Made by a program: the position numbers and the translations under genes. Positions 1 to 10,350 of a DNA stretch of 64,000 nucleotides are shown one piece after another. The DNA comes from Saprospiraceae bacterium (lineage in GTDB: Bacteria > Bacteroidota > Bacteroidia > Chitinophagales > Saprospiraceae). The notes below the pieces were generated by a model that saw only the letters and a program-made list of their open reading frames with translations, ran no database searches and was not told the DNA's origin. The stretch covers positions 124,001 to 188,000 of the forward strand of contig JADKGD010000006.1 in assembly GCA_016717145.1 (NCBI GenBank), read 5' to 3'. Every line of letters begins with the position of its first letter. The first letter of the stretch is position 1.

Positions 1-80
1 TCCTGTTCCAAGTCAACTGAAAGCCCAGCATTTGTCCAAAATAAAACCCAAATAAGTGTACAAATACTTTTCAAAGACAT
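1..80 (-). CDS. Exported protein, N-terminal fragment (runs off window)
   Basis: An ATG on the minus strand at 80 opens a frame that stays open to the window edge. It encodes a basic start followed by a hydrophobic stretch (MSLKSICTLIWVLFWTNAG), which reads as a signal peptide. Only about 26 residues are visible, so the family cannot be named. It lies about 180 bases downstream of the TonB receptor stop on the same strand and could belong to the same unit, as TonB receptors are often followed by an exported partner; that link is inference. Confidence 0.45.
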   Translation of the reverse strand, partial: MSLKSICTLIWVLFWTNAGLSVDLEQ

Positions 81-257
81 CTATTCTTAAATATTTTAAG
101 GCTATTTATTTGGTAAAAAATCTTTAGCTGATCAAAACTAAAAACACGTTTGCCGCATTATCAATGGCCTCAGGTTTTCTATTATGGCTAAAATGGCACC
201 ATCTTTTTATAAAACCACAAGGTAATATATATATCCAAACTGGAACACAAACAACAT

Positions 258-2539
258 TTACAATCCAATTTTAATACCCAGCATCAGATTCCTTCCAGCT
301 TGAGGGTAAAGAAAATTTTCTGTAATCAGACTGCCATAAATATAACTGTAGCTGTAACCATTGCTGGAATATCGGGCATCAAACAAATTATTGAACATTA
401 ATGTTATGCTTAAAGTTTTCGAGAACTTAGCTTTGAGATTATATGACAATCTAAGGTTTTCGTAATGATAAGCAGGTAATGAACGACCCTGGTCTGATGT
501 GTTATCCAGAAATTGTCTCCCTATGTATTTTGCAGAAAACTCAGCTTCCATGTTCTTAACCGGCTTAACCAATACTTGCAAGGTGGAAATGACAGATGGA
601 GAAAAGAAATGTCGGAATTCCGATGATTTATGATAATCGTTTCCAGAACCATTAGTATAATCATATATTACTTCATCGAAAGATTTAATCTTATTTCTAC
701 TCAATGTCAAATTGGCATGAACAGCCAAATAATTTGTAAGTTGATGGGTGACACTTCCTTCCCAACCTAATCTGTAACTATTAGGAACATTGATTCTTAT
801 GGCAGCACCTACATCATTTACCTTACCGGTTTGTACCAATTGATTTTTATACATCATATAGTATACATTTGACTCTACAGAAGTTTTATTTTTTTGCATG
901 CGGTACCCAAATTCCAGGTTGGTCAAATGTTCAGATGAAGGAAAAGCCCCAAACGCATTATCGATAAAATCTCCCCTCGAAGCTTCCTTATTTGCGACTG
1001 CATACGATGCATATAAGTTTTGATTTGTTTTGAAAGCCCAATTGGCTCCAAACTTCGGGTTCACAAAAAAATTATTGTTTTTTATATTAATATTTCTAAG
1101 GTCATTATCAATGCCATTCACAGCATAAACTACATTCCTTAATTGAATATCTCCATGAAATGTGAGGCCGTTATTTAAAGCATAATTGGTCCTGAAATAT
1201 CCTGAAACATCACTTTTGGTGCCGGTATTTTTGTAATATTTTCGTTCTTTATCCAAATTTGGTATGGCTTCCTTAACAAAAACAACATTGCCAAAATGGT
1301 CACCTACATAATGATTTCCCGCAAAACCAAACTGCATATTAATGGCCCGGCTAAGTGGATGATCAGCGTCAATTAAGATGCCAAGTAAGTCATTATCCAA
1401 CCATCTTTTTCGGACCAGATCTGAACTATTGATTACAATTCCGTTTAAATCTGTAAAAGATGGGATACCATAATTTGACAACTTTTCTTTTTGTCTGTAT
1501 TCCTCAAAGTAACCACTGCCCTTGGTATAAAACAATGTTGTTTTTATTCTGCTTTTACTATTGACCAGCAAAGAATGAAGTAACTGAATATGTGTTTGTC
1601 GGTAATCATCTACCTGATTGTCGTAAGTATAATAATTGTATCTTCTGTCTGATGAAAAAGATTGACTGAGTCTGTCATTGACTTATAAATACTACCTAGA
1701 TTATTAGAATAATGGCTCGACAAGGCAGTTTTATCACCACTTATCTTGGATTCCGGCACGCCATTCCAGGCCTGGTAGGTAGTTTCTTTACCACTTAAAA
1801 TATTTAACCTTAAAGAAGATCGGGAGGAGAGTCTGGCAGCCGAAAAAAACAAAGAATTTAGATTGGCACTAGCCCTGTCCACAAAACCATCTGATGAAAT
1901 TGTACTATATCTGGCATCAATAGTGTACCTATCATTAATGAGGCCTGTCCCCGAATTTACATTTAGTTTTTTAGTATTAAAAGCTCCGACTGTAGCTGCA
2001 ATATCGATATAAGGATTGACACGGACATCTGCGGTATTTATGCTGACTGTACCTCCAAAAGCACCTGCCCCATTGGTTGAAGTGCCTGCACCACGCTGGA
2101 TTTGAATGTTATTTACCGAACCCATAAGGTCTGGCATGTCAACCCAAAAAACGTTTTGCGATTCGGCATCATTAACGGGTACGCCATTAAGTGTCACATT
2201 TACCCTTGTCTGATCGGATCCGCGCAGTCTCATGCCAGTATATCCAATACCTGTGCCTGCGTCTGAAGTCACCACCATAGAAGGTGTCCATTGAAGGATG
2301 TAGGGCACATCTGCTCCAAGATTTTCTTTTTGCAGTTGTTGTTTATTAAGATTCTGACGCGTAAAAGGCCCTTTGTCACCCACCCTATTTGCCTGTATTT
2401 CAATGGCTTCGAGATTATACAACCCGCCCGAAAGCGATACATTTTGTACCATATCGCCGACTATATTTATCGGTTGTGTAAATGACCTGTACCCAATATA
2501 CAATACCTTAAGGCTGTAGTTTCCGGGTTTAATATTCAC
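258..2539 (-). pseudogene. TonB-dependent outer-membrane receptor, 5'-truncated and frameshifted
   Basis: The N-terminal part (2539 to about 1655) has the end of a carboxypeptidase-like domain (GYRSFTQPINI) and a TonB plug domain (about residues 60-170: MRLRGSDQTRVNVTLNGVPV, then VFWVDMPDLMGSVNNIQIQRG). The C-terminal part (to 258) is beta-barrel, ending in GRNLMLGIKIGL with terminal hydrophobic/aromatic strands. The frames join if one base is restored in the A5 run at 1655-1659, giving DRRYNYYTYDNQ then LLVNSKSR. No signal peptide or start is found: receptor-like sequence begins near ATEEDGHF (about 2575), the frame upstream reaches a stop near 2633 without an ATG, and the repeat array begins about 95 bases further on. 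The 2539 start is a GTG inside the domain. The substrate is not evident. The frameshift may be an assembly error; the missing 5' end looks real. Confidence 0.85.
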
Positions 2540-2672
2540 AATGGTAAAGTGCCCGTCTTCTTCTGTTGCAGCAGCGTAAGAAGTTATACAAAGGTAAGGA
2601 CGATTTATGACAATGTGGGTGTAAGTGTAAACTTATTTAATAAAACTATACAGTAGCAAAAATTTCTCCAGA

Positions 2673-3200
2673 CGCTTTGACCGGGGAGTGCGTAGCAAGC
2701 CTTGAGCAAATTGTCATCGTTTGTTTTTATTGTTTTTTGTTCTTATTTTGCCTCGCTACCCCCTGCTTCGAAGCACAAGCCGACCCCTGAAGGGGAGTGC
2801 AACGCGCTTAGCAGACGATTTGGCAATTTGACCGAGGAGTGCGTAGCAACACGTGAGCAAATTGTCATCGTTTGTTTTATTGTTTTTTGTTCTTATTTTG
2901 CCTCGCTACCCCCTGCTTGCCCTGCTTGCCTCGAAGCAGGCAAGTTCGAAGCAGCGCAGACCCCTGAAGGAGTGCTCTTCTATATTGTTTTTGAGCGGGT
3001 GGAAAGTCCCTTTGGGGATTTAGGGTCGAGAATGGCGTTCTCTTAGCTCTTCTTACCCCCGACCCCTGAAGGGGAGCGCAACGCGCTTAGCAGACGATTT
3101 GACCGAGGAGTGCGTAGCAACCCTAGAGCAAATTAGCATAGCAATCATAGTTTGATTTGTTCATGGTTCAGATCATTCACGTCATTTGTCAATAATTTTT
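2673..3200. repeat. Structured repeat array, left copy
   Basis: Three copies of a module starting TTTGACCGAGGAGTGCGTAG lie near 2677, 2828 and 3099, interleaved with CCCCTGAAGGGG palindromes, a TCCCTTTGGGGA-like hairpin and a longer GC-rich hairpin at about 2920-2950 (CTTGCC.. / ..GCAGGCAAG). It ends with a TTCAGATCATTCA block. The same modules in the same orientation make up the array at 63.1-63.9 kb. Apparent open frames inside are by-products of the repeat. The rest of the gap (3200-3524) holds a terminator-like hairpin and nothing else I can name. Confidence 0.8.
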
Positions 3201-3260
3201 ACCATCAAAATACAATGAGTTTGGACCCATATATTAAATAGCCAAAAAGGGACCTAAAAT

Positions 3261-3299
3261 TAAGAGCCCGGATATATTTATCCAGGCTCTTATATTTTA
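3261..3299. terminator. Long hairpin, probable terminator
   Basis: TAAGAGCCCGGATA pairs with TATCCAGGCTCTTA (13 of 14 pairs, 4-base loop) and is followed by an AT-rich tail on both sides. It lies 3' of the LytTR gene on the minus strand and would also block reading out of the repeat array on the plus strand. Confidence 0.6.
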
Positions 3300-3524
3300 T
3301 TACAACGGATACATTTTACTTTGAGTAAAGCTTATTCACATGTCTTTTACACCAGTTTGGAAGTAGTTTTTTACTGATGGGATACATACCATTACCATAA
3401 TCAAAGGGTCGATGTCTAAATCAAAGATAATACAGTGTATATTTCCACTCTCCAAAAATCAGAATTTGGTTTGTTTGGGTCAGAATTCGGCAAACCTCTT
3501 AAAATTGACTATTGTAGTGGAATG

Positions 3525-4276
3525 TTATGCAATATCAATAAACTGTATAAAATCGTCCTTGCGTCTTCTGGAAATTTTAAGCTTAACGCCATTACTAAGC
3601 TCGGCGAAATAGCCTTCTTTAGCAATTACACCTTTGAGGTGATCAATATTTATGATGTATGAATTATGTATCCTGAAAAACGGAATGTACGGAGTTGTTC
3701 CTCATAATCTTTCAGATGTCTTGATGTGATAATTTCTCTTTTATTGTTTAATACAATGTTTGTATAAAAATTTATGGAATGCAGATATAAAATATCATCA
3801 ATTGAAATCATTTCAAAACCATCTGACGTTGATACATTGAGATAGGCGCCTTTATTTCCGATATTAGCATTAAATGCCACTTCGGTATCTTTTGCTTTTT
3901 CTATTTCTTTTGACGATAGTTTATTTTTTACTTTTAAGATGGCATCTCTAATTTCGTCAATATCAATAGGTTTTAAAATATAATCAATAGCAATCGATCT
4001 GTATGCTTTGACCGCATAATCTTCATAGGCTGTAACAAAAATAACTTCAAATTCGGGTTTTTCAAAAAGTTCCAGAAGCTGGAACCCGGTCTTGTCTACC
4101 AATTCCATATCTAAAAATACAAGATTAGGTTTTGAAGACATGATAAGATCATAAGCAGATACCATTTCTTCAGCCATGCCTGCCAGATGAATTTCCGGAA
4201 AATAATCTTTTAAAATGGCTTGCAAATTATGACGACTTGGCGCTTCATCATCTACTATTACAGCATTAATTTTCAT
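3525..4276 (-). CDS. LytTR-family response regulator (frameshifted)
   Basis: Cytoplasmic response regulator of about 250 residues once one base is restored in the A5 run at 3676-3680. Receiver domain at residues 1-125: acidic pair in IVDDEAPSRHN, phospho-acceptor Asp in LVFLDMELVDKTG, conserved Thr in EVIFVTAYEDYAVKAY and Lys in DYILKPIDIDEI. The LytTR DNA-binding domain follows and continues past the break (FRIHNSYIINIDHLKG, then KISRRRKDDFIQF) to a stop at 3525. The uncorrected frame stops at 3650 within the LytTR domain. It is 32 bases downstream of the sensor kinase at 4309-7299 on the same strand, which is almost certainly its partner. Confidence 0.92.
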
Positions 4277-4308
4277 CCATAATTATTTAATTAATTATTT
4301 GTATAGGT

Positions 4309-7299
4309 TCAGAGAGAATCAGTTCCAATAAAAATTTCAACATTAGTACCACAAACTTCATTGCCACATAAGATATTCTTTACAGATTCTGATATATTTG
4401 CCAATTTTAATGACCTTATCGCTTCAAGTCTTTCCTTAGAAATCTTATTGCCCAATGATTTGTGTTTGTTATCTGCTGACATTTTTTTTAATTGAGACCT
4501 CTCTCTTCCTATACCATTGTCTTTTATAGAACACAAAATGCCCCCTTCTACCCTATTAACGCTTATATTTAATTCATTATTTTCTCGCGTTGATGGCACT
4601 AAACCATGTCGTATGGCATTTTCCACATGGGGTTGTAATAACATGGCAGGTACAAAATATTTGTGCAGATCGATATTTTTATCAATATCAATCTGATATG
4701 TAAATTTATCTGAAAATCTCAAATGTTCCAACTGACAATATAATTTAATCACTTCCATTTCCTGTTCGAGGGTGATGAATTGATTTTCTGATCCTCCAAG
4801 ATATAAACGCATAAGTTTTGCAAAACGCGCCAGATAATCATTAGCATCTTTGCGATTCTCCACATTGATAAATTGCTGAATTGCATTCAGCGAATTAAAA
4901 ATGAAATGTGGGTTCATTTGTGCCTGTAATGATTTCAGTTTCAACTCAGCTATGACCCTTTCATTTTCAGCCTTATCTCCAAGCTTAATTTTTTCATTTT
5001 TAAGATACCTAAATATTATCCATGATAATATACCAACAAATAAAGCTATACATATCAGATAAAACCAGATAGTGGCTGTAAAGTGTTTTGCAATACTAAA
5101 TGCATAAATGGCCGGTTTAGCACTTTTGATACCAATGGCATTGATGGCCTTAACCTCAAAGGAATACTCACCTGAACCAAGATTGTTAAATGTTATGTTG
5201 TCATTTGTTGTAGTAACCCAATCCTTTATGACAGGCATCAGTCTATACTCAAAGCTTATGTTGCCGTTACTTTTGTATGAAATTCCGGTATATTCGAATG
5301 ATAAGGTATTTTCGTTTGATTTGAACCTGGCAAATGTATCCACATTTAATTCTGAGCGGTAAGATTTGGATTGCATCGTTGCATTCATAATATACACAGG
5401 AGGTGGAATATTAAAATTTTGTTTGTCCAATTCCTTCATATCGATTTTTTCCAGGCCTTCATCCGTTGCTGCATACAATATGTCCTGATAACAATAAGTA
5501 TCATATACATAATCACTCGGCAATCCGTGATAACTGGTGTATTTGCTGACCTTATAATCATTGGAGATTTTCTCAATCTTATTGATGCCTTTTCTGGTAG
5601 AAAGCCACACTTGATCCTGTTCATCAATTTTGATGGTATGGATATTATCATCAAGCAATTCATCATCAAAATGTTTGATCACCACCTTATCCTTCAAAAC
5701 GTAAACACCATTCCCATCTGTAGACACCCATAAAAGCCCATCAGATGACTGAAGGATGCCATTGACGGAAATGGCTTCTTCATTTTCATCCAGGCAGATG
5801 GGAAAAAGTTCATCTTTAGAGGGGCGACCCCAGTATAGACCTTGCTGGTTTCCGGAGTAGAAAAGGTTGGATAGAAGGAGGACGGAGTAGAATCTACCAG
5901 TGATGTCGGTGATTTGCCCACCTGCAGATGTTAATGGAATAATTGGATTCTTTTTATTTAAAAAATTTATCCCAAAACTTGAAGATATTGAAATAGAATC
6001 CTGAAATATGGAAAATGACTTTATAGGCAGGCTACTAATTCTAGTTTTATTTTTGTAAAATGCATTATTTCCACAATAATAAATATCGCTAAAATCAATT
6101 TTCATAGAGCGTATTCCTTGAATAATTTCTGAATTATATGTTTTATTTGTTTTTAGATCTCCAACTTTGTTACTACTCGAGGCTCCAAATAACATTCTAT
6201 CACGATATCCGTCTATTTTAATAATGTTCTCATTTTTCAATAATTCATTACTAAATTTATAAAATTTTACAGATAAATTCGGATACATAAACACACCATC
6301 ACCTATTGTTGAAAACCAAAAGTTAAATTCTTTGTCTTTACAAATGTTAGAAATATTTTCTCTAATAATAAATGGCTTAAAGCCCAAATCTCCATTAGCA
6401 TTAACTTTACAACTAAAGACACCCTTGTTAAATGGAATTAGGAGATCGTTTCCATTTTTCAAAGTATTTTGTTTGGATATTTTTTTTAGATCATAAGGAT
6501 AATTTAATTGAGAAGAAACTAAATTCTTTGAAATAATTTTATAAGAAGAGGTTCCTAATAATGCACCTACACCACTGTTTATTTCCAAAAAATCGATTGT
6601 CCTATTAACTCCACTTAAACCAAAATATTGCCAATTTGGGTTATGTTCAATTTTGAATGTATTGTCACAATAGTCAAGTGCTTCTATTTCAAGAGTCTTT
6701 CCTGTGGAAAACTCGAAGATTACAGTTTTGTAAATATCGTTTTCAAAAAATGAAAATCCATTATATTTTCTGTTATCAATGGTATTACCAAATTGGTGTA
6801 AATTAAATAATTTATCATTTTCCAACATTAACGCGCTATAATGTCCAGTAAAATTGCCAACTCCGAGAGTATCTAAAATATGATAATAAATACGATCATT
6901 TCTATCTATTACAAAATTATAAAAATAGTTTTTGGTATTTCCAAACAATTTTATTTTGCCAGAAGTCTCTATCTTTGAAATTGACTTAAATGAATACGCC
7001 CAAATATTATCTTTTGAATCGATTAACATACTAAAATTATCATTAGAAGCTAGTCCATCTTGTGTAGTAAATACTTTAAATTTTCGACTATCAAATCTTA
7101 TTATACCTTTATTTGTAATAATCCAAATAAATCCTCTTTTATCTTGTTTAATGTCATATACTAAATTAGAAAGCAAACCATTTTTGACGTTGTAATTAAT
7201 GCTGTTGGATTTTTGACCATTAACTTTAATTGCCATTAAATACAAAATAAAAATAATGTGCATTAATTTGAAAAATTTTACATCTGCTATTTTTTTCAA
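4309..7299 (-). CDS. LytS-type sensor histidine kinase with Reg_prop propeller and Y_Y_Y domain
   Basis: Single-membrane-span sensor of 996 residues. N-terminal signal/anchor, then a large periplasmic beta-propeller with Reg_prop strands (DIKQDKRGFIWIITNKGI; SSDGLLWVSTDGNGVYV), a Y_Y_Y domain at about 655-735, one membrane helix (TIWFYLICIALFVGILSW), and a His_kinase domain with the phospho-acceptor His in LQAQMNPHFIFNSLN near residue 797. The ATPase part has the N box (LLQPHVENAIRHGL) and G box (IKDNGIGRERSQ). The architecture is that of Bacteroidota LytS-like kinases that signal to LytTR regulators. It is intact and is followed after 32 bases by its cognate regulator. The ligand is unknown. 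Confidence 0.95.
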   Translation of the reverse strand: MKKIADVKFFKLMHIIFILYLMAIKVNGQKSNSINYNVKNGLLSNLVYDIKQDKRGFIWIITNKGIIRFDSRKFKVFTTQDGLASNDNFSMLIDSKDNIWAYSFKSISKIETSGKIKLFGNTKNYFYNFVIDRNDRIYYHILDTLGVGNFTGHYSALMLENDKLFNLHQFGNTIDNRKYNGFSFFENDIYKTVIFEFSTGKTLEIEALDYCDNTFKIEHNPNWQYFGLSGVNRTIDFLEINSGVGALLGTSSYKIISKNLVSSQLNYPYDLKKISKQNTLKNGNDLLIPFNKGVFSCKVNANGDLGFKPFIIRENISNICKDKEFNFWFSTIGDGVFMYPNLSVKFYKFSNELLKNENIIKIDGYRDRMLFGASSSNKVGDLKTNKTYNSEIIQGIRSMKIDFSDIYYCGNNAFYKNKTRISSLPIKSFSIFQDSISISSSFGINFLNKKNPIIPLTSAGGQITDITGRFYSVLLLSNLFYSGNQQGLYWGRPSKDELFPICLDENEEAISVNGILQSSDGLLWVSTDGNGVYVLKDKVVIKHFDDELLDDNIHTIKIDEQDQVWLSTRKGINKIEKISNDYKVSKYTSYHGLPSDYVYDTYCYQDILYAATDEGLEKIDMKELDKQNFNIPPPVYIMNATMQSKSYRSELNVDTFARFKSNENTLSFEYTGISYKSNGNISFEYRLMPVIKDWVTTTNDNITFNNLGSGEYSFEVKAINAIGIKSAKPAIYAFSIAKHFTATIWFYLICIALFVGILSWIIFRYLKNEKIKLGDKAENERVIAELKLKSLQAQMNPHFIFNSLNAIQQFINVENRKDANDYLARFAKLMRLYLGGSENQFITLEQEMEVIKLYCQLEHLRFSDKFTYQIDIDKNIDLHKYFVPAMLLQPHVENAIRHGLVPSTRENNELNISVNRVEGGILCSIKDNGIGRERSQLKKMSADNKHKSLGNKISKERLEAIRSLKLANISESVKNILCGNEVCGTNVEIFIGTDSL

Positions 7300-7533
7300 T
7301 AAAATTATGATCTTAAAATCTTATATAAAATTTTAGGATATTATACATATAGTGGTTTCAATAATTAAACATCGTCTGATTCTTTTTATGATTATATTAA
7401 CTTTACCACTAACCAGTAATTAAACCGGAAAATAAGTTTTAGAAAAGGCAAAATAAAGCTAAGTTTTTAAATTTACGTATTAATAACCGGAAAATAAGCT
7501 TACAAATTGTAATTTTATGTCAAATTGCACATT

Positions 7534-8531
7534 GTGAGAAATTTATTTGTATTGATTATCGCTATTTTATTTTGTGGCTCCTTCAGAAATATAGATTTAA
7601 ATGAATCTATTATCTTACCCAAGATCAACTTAGATTTATCAATAGAATCTAAAAATTTAAACAATATCAGTTCTTTAGATTTAAACTTTAAAAATTTAAA
7701 AATAGAAAAAATTGACACCATTGCTGATTCTATAAAATGTTTGAGAATTCCTATCAGTAAAGATGTTGCCATAGGGTATCATGATTTTTTTAATTCAACT
7801 GCCAACTTTGTAGATGCCATTCAACTTGTTTCCTATACTATTCCCGGTGCCTTAGGTGGGTTGAACCAAAATAGAGCTTTGTTCAAGTTTGATATATCTG
7901 ATGAACTTGATACTTTAAAAATCGTATCAGTCAAATTAAGTTTATTTGCGACCGGGCCATTAGGAATACTAAATGGGCATACTGGGACAAAAAATCAAGG
8001 AATACTCCAAAGAATCACTAAATCCTGGGATGAAAATACGGCTAATTGGTATAACCAACCAACCACAAAACCAGATAATCAAATAATTTTAAATAATCCG
8101 ATGTCTCCTGATCAGAATTATATTGATATTGATATTACAGAATTATTTTTAGATTTAAAGAAAGAAAATTATGGCTTAATGCTGAAGCAAAAGGATGAAA
8201 TACCTACAAATGCCTTACTATTTTGTTCTCTTGACCATCCTGATTCAAATAGACATCCATATATCGATGTTTGTTATATTACAAACAATAAAAAGTCTGT
8301 CATGAATGATACATCATATTGTAATATTCAATATTATCCAAATCCTTCTTCTCATAAATTATATGTTAAATTTAGTAAATACACCAATTCTATAAAAATA
8401 TATACAATATTTATGGTATAAACGGGCAGTTTATTAATAGTTCTGAATTGACCTATCCTATCACGACTATAGAATTAAACTCATTTACTTCAGTGATTGT
8501 ACTTTCTAGAATTGACAGATCCGTTGTGTAA
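7534..8531 (+). CDS. T9SS-exported DNRLRE-domain protein (frameshifted)
   Basis: About 332 residues. I choose the GTG at 7534 because it opens a clean signal peptide (MRNLFVLIIAILFCGSF); an in-frame TTG at 7525 is possible. Residues about 75-245 look like a DNRLRE domain, a beta-sandwich found in secreted and surface proteins (RALFKFDISDELDTLKIVSV; ITKSWDENTANWYNQP). The C-terminus starts as a type A sorting domain (IQYYPNPSSHKLYVKF) and then breaks; restoring one T at 8410-8412 continues it (IYGINGQFINSSEL) to a stop at 8529. It is therefore likely exported through T9SS and anchored or released at the surface. It is divergent from the kinase upstream. Confidence 0.8.
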
Positions 8532-8540
8532 TAAAACTGT

Positions 8541-8548
8541 TAAATTTG
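8541..8548 (+). promoter_or_regulatory. Possible -7 box for the glycan genes
   Basis: TAAATTTG matches the Bacteroidota -7 consensus TAnnTTTG and lies 18 bases before the ATG at 8567. No good -33 TTTG is seen at the right spacing, so this is weak. Confidence 0.28.
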
Positions 8549-8566
8549 AAGTAATAAAAATTAAGA

Positions 8567-9460
8567 ATGAGTTATTTGCGAAAAATATTTTATAATAGGT
8601 CTATAAATAAACTTTTAAGAAACATCCTCTGGCCAATAAGGCACTATTTAACATATGGATTAAAATTTCCAGTTAATGGAGAGATTGAGGTTTTTTATGA
8701 AAATCAAAAGATACTTTTTACTGCAAACGAAACAAGCCCTATGTTGAGAGAATTGTTTTGGAAGCATAAATTTTGCGATTTTGAATTTTCTGCTATCTTA
8801 TGTGATCTCGTAAAAAAATCAAATACTTTTTTTGATGTCGGTGCTAATATTGGCTATTATTCCGTACTAGCTAAAAAATGTAATCCTGATATCAAAGTTT
8901 ATTCGTTTGAGCCGTCAAATGGTCCTTTCCATTTTCTTGAACAGAATATTAAAATTAATCATTTGAATAACATTCATCTTTATAAAAAAGCAGTTGGAAA
9001 TCAAATTTGTACCATAGATTTTTATGAAGATATCAATCCGAAATTCAAATATTTAGAACATCATGTAAGCGGTTCCGGAAATACTGCAAACACCTGGGAA
9101 AATGATCAGGTCAATAAATATTCTGTAGCTTGTGTGACTATTGATGGTTTTGTGGAAGAAAATAAAATTGAATCCCTTGACTTAATAAAAGTTGATACTG
9201 AGGCAACTGAAGATAAAGTTTTAATTGGTGCGCTTGGTGCTATCCAAAAATATAAGCCAATTATCATATGTGAGGTATTGCCCAATAAGATAGAAAACGA
9301 AATTTTATCAATAGTTACTTCCATGAATTATATGATTTATCACCATATTGAATCGTTAAATAAGCTAATACTGGTTTCTGATTTTAGTAATTCATTAGAC
9401 AGAAATTATATATTTGTACCCAAAGAAAAAGTTTATTTAATAAATAAATACATTCAATGA
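8567..9460 (+). CDS. FkbM-family methyltransferase 1
   Basis: 297-residue SAM-dependent methyltransferase. The SAM-binding motif I is FFDVGANIGYYSVL (about residue 87), followed by the acidic motif YSFEPSNGPFHFLEQN, then SLDLIKVDTEATEDKVLIGA and IIICEV, the usual FkbM order. FkbM enzymes commonly O-methylate sugars or other small molecules; the neighbouring glycosyltransferase suggests surface-glycan methylation here (inference). It overlaps the next gene by four bases (ATGA), indicating translational coupling. Confidence 0.88.
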   Translation: MSYLRKIFYNRSINKLLRNILWPIRHYLTYGLKFPVNGEIEVFYENQKILFTANETSPMLRELFWKHKFCDFEFSAILCDLVKKSNTFFDVGANIGYYSVLAKKCNPDIKVYSFEPSNGPFHFLEQNIKINHLNNIHLYKKAVGNQICTIDFYEDINPKFKYLEHHVSGSGNTANTWENDQVNKYSVACVTIDGFVEENKIESLDLIKVDTEATEDKVLIGALGAIQKYKPIIICEVLPNKIENEILSIVTSMNYMIYHHIESLNKLILVSDFSNSLDRNYIFVPKEKVYLINKYIQ

Positions 9461-10350
9461 TTCATTATTTAGCTTTCCTGCTAAGGAAAATCTCTATATT
9501 TCTGATATCTCGAGACATTACTTATTACCCGGGTATGGTCTCGGTAAGAATAGGAAGAAAGTTAAGGGAAATTACATATCGTGAAGGTAAAAATCCTGAC
9601 TTTCAAACTATTCAGATGTTTAAACATATCAAGATTTATGTAGACAGATTTTCTTATATGGGCGGCAGTATCTTTTGGACAGGTTTTCACCACCTCAATG
9701 AAGTTCTTTTTCTAAATAAGTATTTATCCCCCGACATGACATTCATAGATATTGGTGCCAATCAAGGTGAATTTACGCTCCTTGCGGCATCAAAACTGAC
9801 CTCAGGCCATGTTTTGGCATTTGAGCCGGTAAGCCTTCAGAGGAAACTTTTAGAGAAAAATAAAGAGATTAATAATTTTAACAATATAAAAATATTCGAT
9901 TATGGTCTTGGTGATAAGCTGTCTCAACTTCCAATCTACACTTCAGAAGATACTAATCTTCATCATGGAAGACACGAAGGCCTATCTTCATTATATTCAT
10001 CCTCTGAAAGAAACATTTTACAGGAAATAATAGATATTAAGGTCTTTGATGATTTATTTTTAAATCAGCTTGACCGTTTAGACTTTATTAAAATTGATAT
10101 AGAAGGTGCAGAATTATATGCCCTGAAAGGCATGATTAAAAGTATTCAAAAGTTTAAACCTACAGTGTTAATAGAAATCAATGAAGACACTTTCAACTCT
10201 GCAGGATACCACACAAGTGATGTGATTCTGTTTTTCAAAGACTATAATTATAGTTTTTATAAAATTTCAAAAGGCCATTTAATTGAATCAAAAATTCAGA
10301 ATTTTGACAAATGGGGTAATTATATTGCTAAATGTAATGTTCAAAATTAG
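9457..10350 (+). CDS. FkbM-family methyltransferase 2
   Basis: 297 residues. SAM motif I FIDIGANQGEFTLLAAS (about residue 98), VLAFEPVSLQRKLLEKN, then LDFIKIDIEGAELYALKGM and VLIEIN. Same fold and length as its upstream neighbour but clearly diverged, so the pair probably acts on different positions or sugars rather than being a recent duplication. The start codon overlaps the previous stop (ATGA), and its own stop overlaps the GTG start of the glycosyltransferase by one base. Confidence 0.88.
   Translation: MIHYLAFLLRKISIFLISRDITYYPGMVSVRIGRKLREITYREGKNPDFQTIQMFKHIKIYVDRFSYMGGSIFWTGFHHLNEVLFLNKYLSPDMTFIDIGANQGEFTLLAASKLTSGHVLAFEPVSLQRKLLEKNKEINNFNNIKIFDYGLGDKLSQLPIYTSEDTNLHHGRHEGLSSLYSSSERNILQEIIDIKVFDDLFLNQLDRLDFIKIDIEGAELYALKGMIKSIQKFKPTVLIEINEDTFNSAGYHTSDVILFFKDYNYSFYKISKGHLIESKIQNFDKWGNYIAKCNVQN

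Noticed and set aside
2702..3046. Plus-strand frame of 114 codons in the left array
   Set aside because: Composed of the non-coding repeat modules; the repeat also occurs at 63 kb with different frames.
5108..5733. Plus-strand frames opposite the first kinase
   Set aside because: Antisense shadows of a well-supported gene; no domain or start.
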